DNA of 64,000 nt from Dinoroseobacter sp965279125 (GCA_965279125.1 CBDIHL010000041.1:124001-188000); one strand, 5' to 3'; positions 16,109 to 26,500 are shown, counted from the first letter of the stretch. A program made the numbers and translations. The notes: generated by a model from the sequence alone, not told the origin.

Positions 16109-17568
16109 TGCGGGTTGCGCCCACCCATTCCCCTAAAGCGTTCGACTTCGGTATGAGCCTCTGGCGTCTCAGCGGCTCAGCAGTGATCTTAGCATTCATT
16201 ATTTTGCTCTCACTCTTTTGGATGGCAGGCGCGCCCATCCCTCCAGAGGCAAGATACGCGTGTTGGGTCATGATCCTATTGGCGGCGCTGGTCTTAGCCG
16301 TGCGCGGGGCAAGCGATCTTAGCCCAGCGACTTGGATTGTCGTTATCGCGGCATATCCAATTCTGGTGCCCCTTTTCACCCTCGACGTCTTGGGTTTTCC
16401 CGCATTTGCGACAGGCTCGCGTGCGCACCAATCTATCGAAGCGATCACCGTGCCGACGCTGATCGGGGCTTCAGCAACGCTTTTTCTAGCGCTTGGCCTG
16501 TCAGTGCGACCGATATCTTTACCTGAAAGGGTGGTTCTGTTGCGAAGAAACCTTGCTCTGAGGGGTGGCACTGCGTTGGTCTTTTTCTTGGGCGCTTCCA
16601 TGCTCTTTCTTGTCGCAAACTTCATTGATGCACCTGTTGCAGCCTTACAAATCGGGCAGGTCAGTTACCGCGACTTGAAAGGGGCGCGGGAAGACACACT
16701 GAATGCCGCGTCTGGGCTGGTCATGGTGTTTTCTGCGATTAGCACGATAGCGTTAATCAGTGTTCAAAGTGCGCCTGGCCTCGGCTTGGGAACACGCAGG
16801 GCATGCATGTTTGGGTTTACGATTGTGACGGTTTTGGTGGTATGCTGGCAGATCTTTGCAGCCAGTCGAATTGAAGTCGTTGGACTGCTGTTATTGGTAT
16901 ATTTAATCTTTGCGGACAGGTTGCATGGTTTGCTCCGGTTGGCCGTCGTATTTGGAGTTATCGCGGTCCTTACATTTGTGGGCTACTTTCGGACTTTGAT
17001 CGGGACACTCGCCTATCTGTCCAGGGACTTCGTCAGCTGGCCAGGCGGGGTGGAGAACGTATTCAATACCTACGTGTTTGGTCTTAATGCTGTGAAGGAT
17101 GGTTCGGTCCCGATCCAGGTCGGCCAAACCTATTTGAACCTCCTAGAACGTCTTCCTCCGCAAGCGTTGGGTCTAGCTCGCCCAGACAGAGCTTACGATC
17201 TGCTTGCGACACAAACGCATTTGATTGGGGGTGAGTACTTCTTATTCGAACCGTTCTTGAACTTTCTTGGATTTGGTGTCGTTGCCGCATTGCTCGGGTT
17301 AGTTTGGGTGGTGAACCGCGCAGTTCAGGCGTTAGGTGTGTTTGTTCTGACAGGGCGAGGCTATTTCAGTACGCTGATTGCGCTTGTTTTGTTTACGGTT
17401 TGTTTCCGAATGCTCTGGTATGGTTCAGAGCACACGGTCAAAGTTTTACTCTTGGCAACGCTTCTCGCCTTACCACTCGCCATGCTTGAGCGCAGTGGTC
17501 GGGTACCAGGGGCGCGCCGCCCACGATTTTGGCTGACATACAAATACCGTAGCCAACGAGGGCGCTGA
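16108..17568 (+). CDS. Polysaccharide polymerase-like membrane protein (Wzy/O-antigen polymerase type)
   Basis: A 486-residue integral membrane protein with about ten hydrophobic segments and a polar loop around residues 310-390, an architecture usual for Wzy-type polymerases that join glycan repeat units at the periplasmic face. No strict family motif can be pointed to, so this is a topology and context call. The ATG at 16108 overlaps the preceding sulfotransferase stop (TGATG), indicating coupling. The next gene starts 2 bp after its stop. An O-antigen ligase-like protein is the main alternative. Confidence 0.65.
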   Translation: MRVAPTHSPKAFDFGMSLWRLSGSAVILAFIILLSLFWMAGAPIPPEARYACWVMILLAALVLAVRGASDLSPATWIVVIAAYPILVPLFTLDVLGFPAFATGSRAHQSIEAITVPTLIGASATLFLALGLSVRPISLPERVVLLRRNLALRGGTALVFFLGASMLFLVANFIDAPVAALQIGQVSYRDLKGAREDTLNAASGLVMVFSAISTIALISVQSAPGLGLGTRRACMFGFTIVTVLVVCWQIFAASRIEVVGLLLLVYLIFADRLHGLLRLAVVFGVIAVLTFVGYFRTLIGTLAYLSRDFVSWPGGVENVFNTYVFGLNAVKDGSVPIQVGQTYLNLLERLPPQALGLARPDRAYDLLATQTHLIGGEYFLFEPFLNFLGFGVVAALLGLVWVVNRAVQALGVFVLTGRGYFSTLIALVLFTVCFRMLWYGSEHTVKVLLLATLLALPLAMLERSGRVPGARRPRFWLTYKYRSQRGR

Positions 17569-17569
17569 G

Positions 17570-18202
17570 ATGTTGTTGCCAAAACCCGGTAGTCTTCTTC
17601 AGCATAGAGTAGATGCTATATTGCGATCCTACACTGACTCAGTTGTCTTGACGCAGGCTCCCAAATCGGATGGTACTCGGTTGGGTCAAATTCTGAGTAT
17701 GCGTTGTAAATTCCACCTTTCACGTGTCTGGATTTCACCAGAAAGACATTGTGTGGTCCACAAACACAGCCTATCAGGCAGCGTAACTGGGCGTTGGCTT
17801 ATTCTGATCTTGCGAGATGGGCGTGATATTTTGATATCAGCTTATTACAATTCTTATTTTTGTAATGATCTAGGCCCGCGTTGTCTCATAAAATTTCTTA
17901 AAATACATGCTGCAGGTCAATCAAGCAATATGCGTGATGGTTTGCCGAGGTTAAATGAACAGTGCTTTCGAGTTATTATAGATCGTTATGCCACTTCGAT
18001 GAAAACGAGAGAATTTGCCTCTAGAGACATGAGATCGGGCACCTTTTTGAGGAAAGAGATTGCCGCGGGTTGGAGAGCTTTTCTCTTGCGGGAAGTCTAC
18101 GAAGTTTTCTACCGCTACCGCTACCGCTATCGTGATAATGCATTAATCTCACTTGGATATGAGCCTAATTCAACTTGGGTAACGCAATGCCACGCGCAGT
18201 AA
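17570..18202 (+). CDS. Short, degenerate sulfotransferase-like protein
   Basis: The 210-residue product keeps pieces of a Sulfotransfer_1 protein. LTQAPKSDGTRLGQIL resembles the PAPS loop (usual form PKSGxTxL, here altered to PKSDGT), and LILRDGRDILISAYYN matches the 3'-phosphate motif RDGRDxxxSxY. It is shorter than usual (about 260-300 residues). Near the C-terminus a six-base repeat TACCGC, three exact copies and one variant at 18110-18133, encodes RYRYRYR. It starts 2 bp after the polymerase gene and overlaps the next gene by 16 bp. It may be a decayed gene or an unusual small enzyme. Confidence 0.6.
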   Translation: MLLPKPGSLLQHRVDAILRSYTDSVVLTQAPKSDGTRLGQILSMRCKFHLSRVWISPERHCVVHKHSLSGSVTGRWLILILRDGRDILISAYYNSYFCNDLGPRCLIKFLKIHAAGQSSNMRDGLPRLNEQCFRVIIDRYATSMKTREFASRDMRSGTFLRKEIAAGWRAFLLREVYEVFYRYRYRYRDNALISLGYEPNSTWVTQCHAQ

Positions 18203-19260
18203 GGGCGACATGCGAGAGAGAACGCCTTTGGATTACGGGGGTCGCTGGGTTCATTGGCCGCGCTGTCCTTGCTGAAGCGCGCAGGCGTTCAAGCCATTTG
18301 CATATTTCGGGAATTGGTCGCGGTCTAGGCACTCTAGATGGATCGCTCAAAACCGCATTGGATGTTGGAATGCCTGGCACCATGTCTTCCGACAAGCTCG
18401 ATCAGCTTGCATCTCTTGCAGGTGCGCCTACACGTGTTATCCATCTTGCAGCAAGCTCCTCAGTTGGACGTTCCTTTGAAGGGCCGGGAGAAGATTTCCA
18501 AAGAACAGTTGACGGTTCCGCCTGCTTATTCCATTGGCTAGGCCGGCACGCCCCGCAAGCACGTGTGGTTCTCGCGTCTTCCGCCGCCGTATACGGGGCT
18601 GGGTGTGAAGGCGCGATTCCTGAGGATAGCCAGTGTGCCCCCACCTCGCCTTACGGATGGCATAAAAAGATCGTCGAGGATCTTGGCGAATGTGAAACAC
18701 AAACCAGCGGCCTTAGAGTTCTGCCAGCGCGGATTTTTTCAGCCTACGGACCAGGTTTGCGCAAGCAGCTCTTTTGGGATGTCGCTGAGAAGCTGTCAGA
18801 AAACGTCGAGTTCGTTCGCCTTATGGGCACTGGCGAGGAAGTGCGCGACTGGTGTTATGTAAATGATGTCGCCAAGGTTTTGATCGAACTTGTTGAATCG
18901 GCACAGGCTTTTAATACCCCGATGCGTGCCGTCAACATTTCATCGGGACGCGGCATAAGTGTCGAAACAGCCGTACGGGATTTCTGTGCAGCTTTTCTGG
19001 GTCAGCAAAGACGGCTTCCAAAGCTATGCTTCTCCCATGAACAACGGGTTGGTGACCCTAAGTCACTTGTTGGCGCAACGCAAAGGCTAGACGAGCTCGG
19101 CTTGGTGTCGCCGCGCACCTTTCCCGCAGAACTAAGAAACACCGCAGCATGGTGCCGAAAGGAAGTCCAGTATGACACATGTCGGGTTCATCCTTCCCTT
19201 AGATACCACTTGGATGGGAGGCCAAACATATCTTTTCAATCTTGTATCCAGTTTTCTTGA
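18187..19260 (+). CDS. NAD-dependent epimerase/dehydratase (extended SDR)
   Basis: This 357-residue protein is an extended SDR nucleotide-sugar enzyme. The NAD motif GVAGFIG lies near residue 18, ASSAAVYG gives the catalytic Ser, and YGWHKK supplies the catalytic Tyr-x3-Lys. It probably epimerises or dehydrates an NDP-sugar for the polysaccharide; the sugar is unknown. Conserved sequence ends near NTAAWCRKEV, after which about 30 residues read through the start of the next gene in another frame, giving an 89-bp overlap. That tail looks like an extension past a lost stop codon. The ATG at 18187 was chosen over an upstream TTG. Confidence 0.8.
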   Translation: MPRAVRATCERERLWITGVAGFIGRAVLAEARRRSSHLHISGIGRGLGTLDGSLKTALDVGMPGTMSSDKLDQLASLAGAPTRVIHLAASSSVGRSFEGPGEDFQRTVDGSACLFHWLGRHAPQARVVLASSAAVYGAGCEGAIPEDSQCAPTSPYGWHKKIVEDLGECETQTSGLRVLPARIFSAYGPGLRKQLFWDVAEKLSENVEFVRLMGTGEEVRDWCYVNDVAKVLIELVESAQAFNTPMRAVNISSGRGISVETAVRDFCAAFLGQQRRLPKLCFSHEQRVGDPKSLVGATQRLDELGLVSPRTFPAELRNTAAWCRKEVQYDTCRVHPSLRYHLDGRPNISFQSCIQFS

Positions 19261-20317
19261 AAGCCAGCAGTACCAGAAGAACGCGCCAAAGATCAGCGTT
19301 CTGTACGCAACCAAAAAGGCACCGACTGCATTTTTGGAGCTCACAAAACGCTACAGCTTCGAGTTGGTGGCTTGTCCTGAGTTAAGGGAATTGCGTAAGC
19401 CACTAGGTTTATTACAATTACTCATCTTACGGAAAATCCCTAACGTATCCATGAAGTTACGCGCGTTGGGCTTAGACGTGATATTTTCCCCGACGCTCTA
19501 TCTAGGGGAGCTTCCGGATCAGAAAGTTGTGTCTTGGTTGCCTGACTTCCAACACCGAGCGTTACCCAATTTTTTTTCGTTACATAAGCGGATTCTACGA
19601 GAAATATCTTACAGGCTTTGTATGTGTTCAAGCGATAGAATAATTCTATCCAGTCAGGATGCAAAGAAGATGTTCACTAATTATTACTCTCGAAAGTTTA
19701 TCGGTAAAGTGCATATTGTTCCATTTACACCTTGGATCAAGCCGCTTTCCGATGTAGAGGTTCATAAAGTTTTACAAAATTATAAATTGGAAGTTGGATT
19801 CTTTTTTCTTCCTAGTCAATTTTGGAGGCATAAGAACCACAACCTCTTACTACTCGCTCTAGAAGTGCTCCGCACAGAAAATTGGCAGGGATGTATTGTT
19901 ATGACAGGCGCATTTCCAGCAAGTAAGAACTCTAGAGAGATGGAATTGCAAGAGCGAATTTCGGGTTTAGAAGCTAGCGGCCAGTTGGTTCATCTGGGAA
20001 GAGTCTCACGCTATGATTATCTTGCCTTGCTTCAAGCAAGCAGCTGTCTTATTAATCCCTCACGGTTTGAAGGCCGATCTTCCATCGTAGAAGAAGCAAT
20101 CCTTTTTGGAATACCAATGATCTTGTCAAATATTGATGTTCATTATGAACAAGCAGGTCCTCGTGCGCGTTACTTCAGTGTAGATGACGAGATTGCATTG
20201 GCGAAGGCGATGTGGATGAATCACCCAAAGATATTGCGTACTGAACTTGCAAATGATGCCATTGATCGCAGAGAGTTGTTCTCTCGGGCCTTAGTTGATG
20301 CGTTGAGTTTTGAGTAG
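19172..20317 (+). CDS. Glycosyltransferase family 4-like protein
   Basis: The 381-residue protein begins MTHVGFILPLDTTWMGGQTY, a GT-B N-terminal fold with a glycine-rich entry. The C-terminal half shows PSQFWRHKNHNLLLLAL and the E-x7-E motif in NPSRFEGRSSIVEEAI, the usual nucleotide-sugar site of GT4 enzymes. It should add one sugar to the lipid-linked glycan in the cytoplasm; donor and acceptor are unknown. The gene is visibly AT-rich, with codons unlike the core genes in the window, suggesting acquisition. Its 3' end overlaps the convergent sulfotransferase gene by 97 bp. Confidence 0.85.
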   Translation: MTHVGFILPLDTTWMGGQTYLFNLVSSFLESQQYQKNAPKISVLYATKKAPTAFLELTKRYSFELVACPELRELRKPLGLLQLLILRKIPNVSMKLRALGLDVIFSPTLYLGELPDQKVVSWLPDFQHRALPNFFSLHKRILREISYRLCMCSSDRIILSSQDAKKMFTNYYSRKFIGKVHIVPFTPWIKPLSDVEVHKVLQNYKLEVGFFFLPSQFWRHKNHNLLLLALEVLRTENWQGCIVMTGAFPASKNSREMELQERISGLEASGQLVHLGRVSRYDYLALLQASSCLINPSRFEGRSSIVEEAILFGIPMILSNIDVHYEQAGPRARYFSVDDEIALAKAMWMNHPKILRTELANDAIDRRELFSRALVDALSFE

Positions 20318-21288
20318 TTATATGTTGCAAGAATGTACCGAGCGGGATACGTAAGTACTGAAACAATACAGTAAGATAGCCAAGGCAGTTCTTTCTTCCA
20401 GATATCGTCTATTCTTATTGCGTTTTGCTCAAAGTCGAAACGAGAAGAGTTTCCGGAGAATGCAATGCCTGGTTGCTTGGTAAAAGCCCCAGCGCTTAAA
20501 CTATCTAGTGCTGTATGATTGCAAGATAGGTTTAGTTCGGTTAAGATACGGCGAATTTCTACTTCAGGAGATTCTGCTAGCGTTTCGTAACTCGACTGCA
20601 CTCCCTTAAGAGTCTTACATTGTAGCCTGCTCATTAGGAAATTTTGCCAACTCCAACGTAATGCAATGCGTGTTGAGCTTTGGCGCACCATTAAACTAGA
20701 TATGCCTGTTGTTGTATTTTTGTTAATTTTTCTACGCATTCTGGAGAAAGCGACAGCGCGAGGATCGCGGATCAAATGAACTGTTCGAAAGTCAACCTCT
20801 GAACTTTCAGACATAAGCGCAGCATGAAATGGAGATTTTCCTGAATCTATAATAACGCGTGCATCTGCTTGGATTGCCAGGATATGATATACTTTTTCAA
20901 AGTGGGCAATATATGTGTTTAAATCTTTCTGGATATTTTTACGATAACTTCGTGTACCGAAAGCAAGCAAGTGACGTCTGGTTGAGACGCGTTCGCATAA
21001 TTCTAGGCACTTTTTAGGATCAAAATCATCATCATCTTCATACAACCGGGCAACAAGGGATTGCCATACTGGAGATGTCGAAAACTTATACCCGTCAGAA
21101 GATTGCCAATCGTCTTGCCAGCCATGCCGCCAGAGTGTTGGCAGTTCTCCTACGGACACAAACCCAGGTATGGTGGCCAGTATCTCGGCTAGCAGTGTTG
21201 ACCCACTACGGCCAAGTCCTCCGATATAAATGATAATTGGCTTATTTCTCTCTAGTATTGGTATGCAAGGGTCTTGAAGTTTGGTCAT
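20221..21288 (-). CDS. Sulfotransferase family protein (paralogue of 15209-16108)
   Basis: The 355-residue protein has the PAPS loop YIGGLGRSGSTLLAE and the 3'-phosphate region HLIRDPRAVAFSRMRRK. It aligns over most of its length with the sulfotransferase at 15209-16108: GELPTLW versus GELHHIW, DSGKSPFHAA versus DTGKVPFHAA, and the shared QPGIAFSGN. It has a longer N-terminal leader and C-terminal tail. It is AT-rich and is the only minus-strand gene in the cluster, overlapping the glycosyltransferase tail by 97 bp. It probably sulfates the same polysaccharide at a different position. Confidence 0.85.
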   Translation of the reverse strand: MTKLQDPCIPILERNKPIIIYIGGLGRSGSTLLAEILATIPGFVSVGELPTLWRHGWQDDWQSSDGYKFSTSPVWQSLVARLYEDDDDFDPKKCLELCERVSTRRHLLAFGTRSYRKNIQKDLNTYIAHFEKVYHILAIQADARVIIDSGKSPFHAALMSESSEVDFRTVHLIRDPRAVAFSRMRRKINKNTTTGISSLMVRQSSTRIALRWSWQNFLMSRLQCKTLKGVQSSYETLAESPEVEIRRILTELNLSCNHTALDSLSAGAFTKQPGIAFSGNSSRFDFEQNAIRIDDIWKKELPWLSYCIVSVLTYPARYILATYNYSKLNASTKARENNSLRSMASFASSVRNIFG

Positions 21289-21434
21289 TTACTTTAACTT
21301 TATGAGATAAGGTTTACTCTATTAAACCTATCTAGCGTAAAGAAAAAATGAATTTTCTCTCAAGCAACGACTCATGATTTCTTAACTGTTCAGCGCGACA
21401 GTGACACTGCCACTTCTAAGAATGGAGCGCTCGC

Positions 21435-23420
21435 TTGTCTGCAAAATTAGCCCTCGCCGTCCCGCCGTCCGCACCTCGTAGACCAGCTGGAGCCTCCTAT
21501 GATAGTGGATTTGAGGTTGACGCTCGGTTAGACTTGAGCGCTTTACTTGCTGTACTTTGGCGGGGAAAACTGCGCATCTTGTTTTGTATTGCGGTAATTG
21601 CTGCCTTAGGTATTTATTTTGCCTTCCGTGTTGCAATTCCCACCTATGTAGCGACGACATCTATCGTACTCGAAACGCGATCTGCACAAGTTCTTGATAT
21701 AGAGGGTGTTCTATCGGGCCTGTCTGGCGATACGACAGATGTGAATACGCAAGTTCAGATTCTACGCTCGCACGCGCTACTAAGCCGTGTTGTTGAGGCG
21801 CTTTCATTAGAGTCATATCCGGATTTTAACAAAACTTTACGTGCACCAGTCATTCCGCAATCATGGCACGACTGGTTCCCAGTTCTACAAAAAGGTACGC
21901 AAATTACGCCTATATCGCCGGACGAACATCAATCAGCCGTTGAGGCGCTGTCTGATAGGTTAAGCATACAAAATGTTGCGCAAAGTTTAGTCTTCAAAAT
22001 CACGGTTGAAACGACAAGTCCGCATTTGTCTGCTAGAATTTCGGACGCACTGGCAGAAATATACATTCAAGATCAGCAGAAAGTTAAGCTTGAAGCAACC
22101 CGACAAGCAACTGACTGGCTCGGCGCGAGGTTGGTTGACCTACAGGCTGAGCTTGAGGCCGCAGAAACGGCAGTGAAAGACTTTGTTGGCCAGACGGACT
22201 TGGTGAGCGCTGAGGCGCTTCTCGACCTGCAAAGGCAACTCAAGGCACAACGCCACCGTATTGCACAAGCTCGTAGTGGCCCTGATTCAAATGCACCGGT
22301 GCAATCGCGTGCACAGCGTCAGCTTGCTTCCTTAGAAGAGGGGCAACTTCGACTGGAAAGACAAATTTCTCAGCAATCACAAGATCTTATCGAATTGGAG
22401 CAGTTGGAGCGGGAAGCTGAAGCGACGCGCGCGCAATACGCATACTTTTTGAACCGATACAAAGAAACAAGTGTTCAGGAGGGTATCCAGCGCCCAGATA
22501 GCCGGGTGCTTTCTCAGGCGGTCGCTCCAAGTGAAAGTGCGTCGCCGCGACATGGTTTGATCATTCTGCTGAGCATAGTCTTGGGAGGTTTTCTCGGGGC
22601 GTTTTGGGTGTTGGCGAGAGAGGCAAGGCAAGACGGCTATCGGAGTGGGCTGCAGTTAGAGATTGAAACCGGCGTGAGTGTTCTGGGTCAGATTCCTCGT
22701 GCACGCCGCAGCAGCCGCAAGGCATTGGTTAAGCTGCTTCGACGTAAGGATTCTTCGGCGTTCGGAGAATCGATTAGAAACATGCGAACGTCACTTTTGG
22801 CTACAAAGCTTAACAACCCGCCAAGGGTGATCGTTTTGACATCTTCGGTGCCGGCTGAAGGAAAGACGACGCAGTCAATTGCGCTTGCCAGCAACCTTGC
22901 GGCTCTTGGCCGTCGTGTGTTGCTCGTCGAGGGTGATGTGCGGCGGCGCGTTTTTGACAGTTATTTCGAGGTAAAGAATCGTGCCGGTGTTTTGACGGCC
23001 CTGACAGCGCATACGCCGTTTGAAGAACTTGTTCATAATGACCCAGGCTTGGGTATTGACGTCCTCGTTGGAGAACCGTCCCCAATTAATGCAGCTGATG
23101 TTTTTGAGTCTTCGCGCTTTGGCGACTTGATCGACATGTTGCGCGAGACCTATGATCATGTGGTGATTGATACCCCTCCAGTGCTGGCTGTCCCAGACGC
23201 GCGCGTAATTGGACGATATGCGGATGCAATACTGTATGTCGTCAAATGGGACCGCACCGGTGCCGCACAGGTGCACGAAGGACTATCGCAATTGGGTAGT
23301 GCGGGTTTGGTTGTCGATGGTCTGATCCTAAGCCAGATAGATGGCAAAGGGATGAAGAAGTACGGGCTTTCAGGCACTTATGGCGCGCATGGTTACGGAT
23401 ACTACGAAGCAAAAGCCTAG
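21435..23420 (+). CDS. Wzc-type polysaccharide co-polymerase with BY-kinase domain
   Basis: The 661-residue inner-membrane protein joins a Wzz chain-length domain to a bacterial tyrosine kinase. A membrane segment at about 40-60 (ILFCIAVIAALGIYFAF), a periplasmic coiled-coil region (about 190-330) and a second membrane segment (about 375-395) precede the kinase. Walker A is SSVPAEGKTT with Lys477; Walker A' is LLVEGDVRRR, with Glu and Gly where ID/AD is usual; Walker B is VVIDTPPV. The C-terminus carries a tyrosine cluster (YGLSGTYGAHGYGYY) for autophosphorylation. The start is a TTG at 21435 behind a GGAG site, as no upstream ATG is in frame. It should control chain length and export with the Wza-type protein at 30183-31493. 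Confidence 0.9.
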   Translation: MSAKLALAVPPSAPRRPAGASYDSGFEVDARLDLSALLAVLWRGKLRILFCIAVIAALGIYFAFRVAIPTYVATTSIVLETRSAQVLDIEGVLSGLSGDTTDVNTQVQILRSHALLSRVVEALSLESYPDFNKTLRAPVIPQSWHDWFPVLQKGTQITPISPDEHQSAVEALSDRLSIQNVAQSLVFKITVETTSPHLSARISDALAEIYIQDQQKVKLEATRQATDWLGARLVDLQAELEAAETAVKDFVGQTDLVSAEALLDLQRQLKAQRHRIAQARSGPDSNAPVQSRAQRQLASLEEGQLRLERQISQQSQDLIELEQLEREAEATRAQYAYFLNRYKETSVQEGIQRPDSRVLSQAVAPSESASPRHGLIILLSIVLGGFLGAFWVLAREARQDGYRSGLQLEIETGVSVLGQIPRARRSSRKALVKLLRRKDSSAFGESIRNMRTSLLATKLNNPPRVIVLTSSVPAEGKTTQSIALASNLAALGRRVLLVEGDVRRRVFDSYFEVKNRAGVLTALTAHTPFEELVHNDPGLGIDVLVGEPSPINAADVFESSRFGDLIDMLRETYDHVVIDTPPVLAVPDARVIGRYADAILYVVKWDRTGAAQVHEGLSQLGSAGLVVDGLILSQIDGKGMKKYGLSGTYGAHGYGYYEAKA

Positions 23421-23570
23421 GAGCGTGACGTTCAGCATTGTGCTGTAAACGGTATCAAAAATGGCTCTGTTGCGCATTTGGACACGCTTTGGTTCCAGTC
23501 CCGCCCTATTATCGGCCCTGTGGATAACGTAGGGGGAGGAGTATCCGCGACCACAAAGGGCACTTCATTT

Positions 23571-26500
23571 ATGTCGATCACGGCCAGCATCTCTCATCTT
23601 ACGCATTACCGTTATGACCGCCCGGTGACATTGGGGCCGCAGGTTATCCGATTAAGACCCGCTGCACATTCCCGCACACGCGTGATTTCTCATAGTTTGA
23701 AGGTTTCACCTGAGCCGCATTTTGTGAACCACCAACAAGATCCGTACGGCAACTGGCTTGCGCGCTTTGTGTTTCCCGAACCTGTGCGCGAACTCAAGAT
23801 TGAAGTCGATCTTGTTGCGGATATGAGCGTCTATAACCCGTTTGATTTCTTCGTCGAAGAGGCGGCGGAAAGCTGGCCGTTTCGCTACGCTGATGACCTG
23901 CGGCCTGATCTCAAAATGTATCGCAAGAGCGAAACTATGGGTCCGGCGCTTGCCGAATATGTCGCGGATATTCCAACGTCTGCTGATCGAACCGTTGATT
24001 TCCTCGTCGGCTTGAACGCGAAACTGGCGAACGACATCAATTATGTCATCCGAATGGAGCCTGGTGTTCAGACTGCAGAAGAAACTTTGACCAAGCGGAG
24101 CGGTTCTTGCAGGGACACAAGCTGGCTTTTGATTCAAATTCTGCGCAAACTCGGTTTAGCAGCACGATTTGTTTCGGGGTATCTCATCCAGCTTAAACCC
24201 GACCTCAAAGCACTGGATGGACCATCGGGGACCGAGCATGATTTTACCGATCTTCATGCTTGGGCGGAGGTCTATTTGCCTGGCGCTGGTTGGATTGGGC
24301 TTGATCCGACCAGTGGCTTGTTGACTGGGGAAAGCCACATCCCCCTTGCCGCGACGCCACATTATCGCAGTGCCGCCCCAATTTCGGGTCTAGCGAGTGA
24401 AGCGAAGGTCGAGTTTGACTTCGACATGCAGGTCCACCGCACGGCTGAGCATCCGCGGATCACCAAGCCATTTTCGGACGACGCCTGGGCGGCGCTTGAT
24501 GCGCTTGGCAAGCAGGTTGATGCCCATCTTGAAGCAGGTGATGTGCGTTTGACGATGGGGGGCGAGCCGACTTTCGTGTCGATTGACGACTTTGAAAGCC
24601 CAGAGTGGAACACTGATGCCGTGGGCCCGACCAAGCGCGCTAAGGCCGACGCCTTGATCCGCCGCCTTCGGGACCGCTTCGCACCGGGCGGGATGCTGCA
24701 TTACGGGCAGGGAAAATGGTATCCCGGCGAGACCTTACCTCGCTGGACGTTTTCGCTGTACTGGCGCGGTGACGGTAAGCCGATTTGGAACGAAGCTGAC
24801 CTAATCGCACCCGAAGAGAGCGCTGAAAAGGTATCCCATAAAGATGCCAAGGCGCTCTTGAAGGACATTGCAGATCGCCTTGATGTGCCACGCAAAAACG
24901 TTATCGCTGCCTATGAAGATCCTGGCGAATGGCTTCTGCGTGAGGCCAATTTGCCCAACAACGTGACGCCCCCAGAATTCAGAGCTTTCCGATGCGGAAG
25001 CCCGCCACCGCATTGCACGCGTCTTTGATCGGGGGCTGACAACGCCTGCGGGCTACGCGCTTCCGGTGCAGCGGTGGCAGGCGGATGACACATACCGCCC
25101 CTATAAATGGCGGTCCGAGCGTTGGAAACTGCGGCGCAAGCAGCTGTTTCTCGTGCCAGGCGACAGCGCCGTTGGGTATCGTTTGCCGTTGGATTCGCTG
25201 CCTTTTGTCGCGAAAGTCAGCTACCCCTATACCTATCCAACAGATCCTTCGTTGCTTGGCGATGCGCTGCCGGACCCTGATACGCTCGCCAAGCCAGATC
25301 GGCGCGAAATTCCGCCTCAGATCGTGCCAACCGCAACCCGGCCGTCTCAGCAGGCCGATGGGCAGGTCCTCACGCCGCCCGGTCCGGTGCGCACGGCGAT
25401 CAGCGTCGAGCCGCGCGACGGAAAACTCTGCGTGTTTCTGCCCCCGGTGGAGCGGGCCGAGGATTACCTGGAATTGGTTGCTGCGATTGAGGGTGCCGCC
25501 AAGAAGGTTGGCTGTCCGATCCACATCGAAGGCTATACTCCGCCCAGCGATGATCGTCTCAACGTGATCCGTATTGCGCCTGACCCCGGTGTGTTGGAGG
25601 TCAACATTCACCCCGCGCGCAATTGGGAAGACACCAAAGCCATCACCGAAGCGGTCTATGACGAGGCGCGGCAATGTCGTCTTGGTGCGGACAAGTTCAT
25701 GATCGACGGTCGGCATACCGGCACAGGTGGCGGTAACCATGTTGTGGTTGGTGGTGCGAGCGCGCTGGATAGCCCGTTCCTGCGTCGCCCGGATCTGTTG
25801 CGCAGTTTGATCCTGCACTGGAACCGCCATCCGAGCCTGTCCTATCTGTTCTCTGGCGTGTTCGTTGGGCCAACCTCGCAAGCCCCTCGGATTGATGAGG
25901 CGCGGCTAGACAGTTTGTACGAGTTGGAAATTGGTCTCAGCCAAATTCCGATGCCCGGCGAAGGACCGACGCCCGCGCCATGGCTTGTGGATCGGTTGCT
26001 GCGCAATGCGCTGATTGATGTGACGGGAAATACCCACCGAACCGAGATTTGTATCGACAAGCTCTATTCTCCCGATGGACCAACCGGCCGCCTTGGTCTG
26101 GTCGAGTTTCGCGGGTTCGAGATGCCGCCAAATCCGCGTATGAGCCTTGCGCAGCAGGTGCTGATCCGCGCGATGATTGCACGCTTCTGGGAGGACCCGA
26201 TCAAGGGCGATCTGACCCGCTGGGGACGTCAGCTCCATGATCGGTTTATGCTGCCGCATTTTCTGTGGGAGGACTTCCTTGAGGTTTGTCGCGATCTGAG
26301 CGCGCATGGATTTGAGGTTGATCCCGCATGGTTCACCGCGCAGTCCGAGTTCCGCTTTCCATTCTGCGGCGAGGTCACCTATGAAGGGGCAACGCTGGAA
26401 CTGCGCCAAGCGTTGGAGCCCTGGCATGTGCTGGGCGAGACGGGCGCAATTGGGGGAACGGTGCGCTACACGGACAGCTCAGTTGAACGGTTGCAGGTGA

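Noticed and set aside
23519..23527. TGTGGATAA, a perfect DnaA box in reverse orientation
   Set aside because: It is a single copy 30 kb from dnaA, with no cluster of boxes or AT-rich unwinding region.
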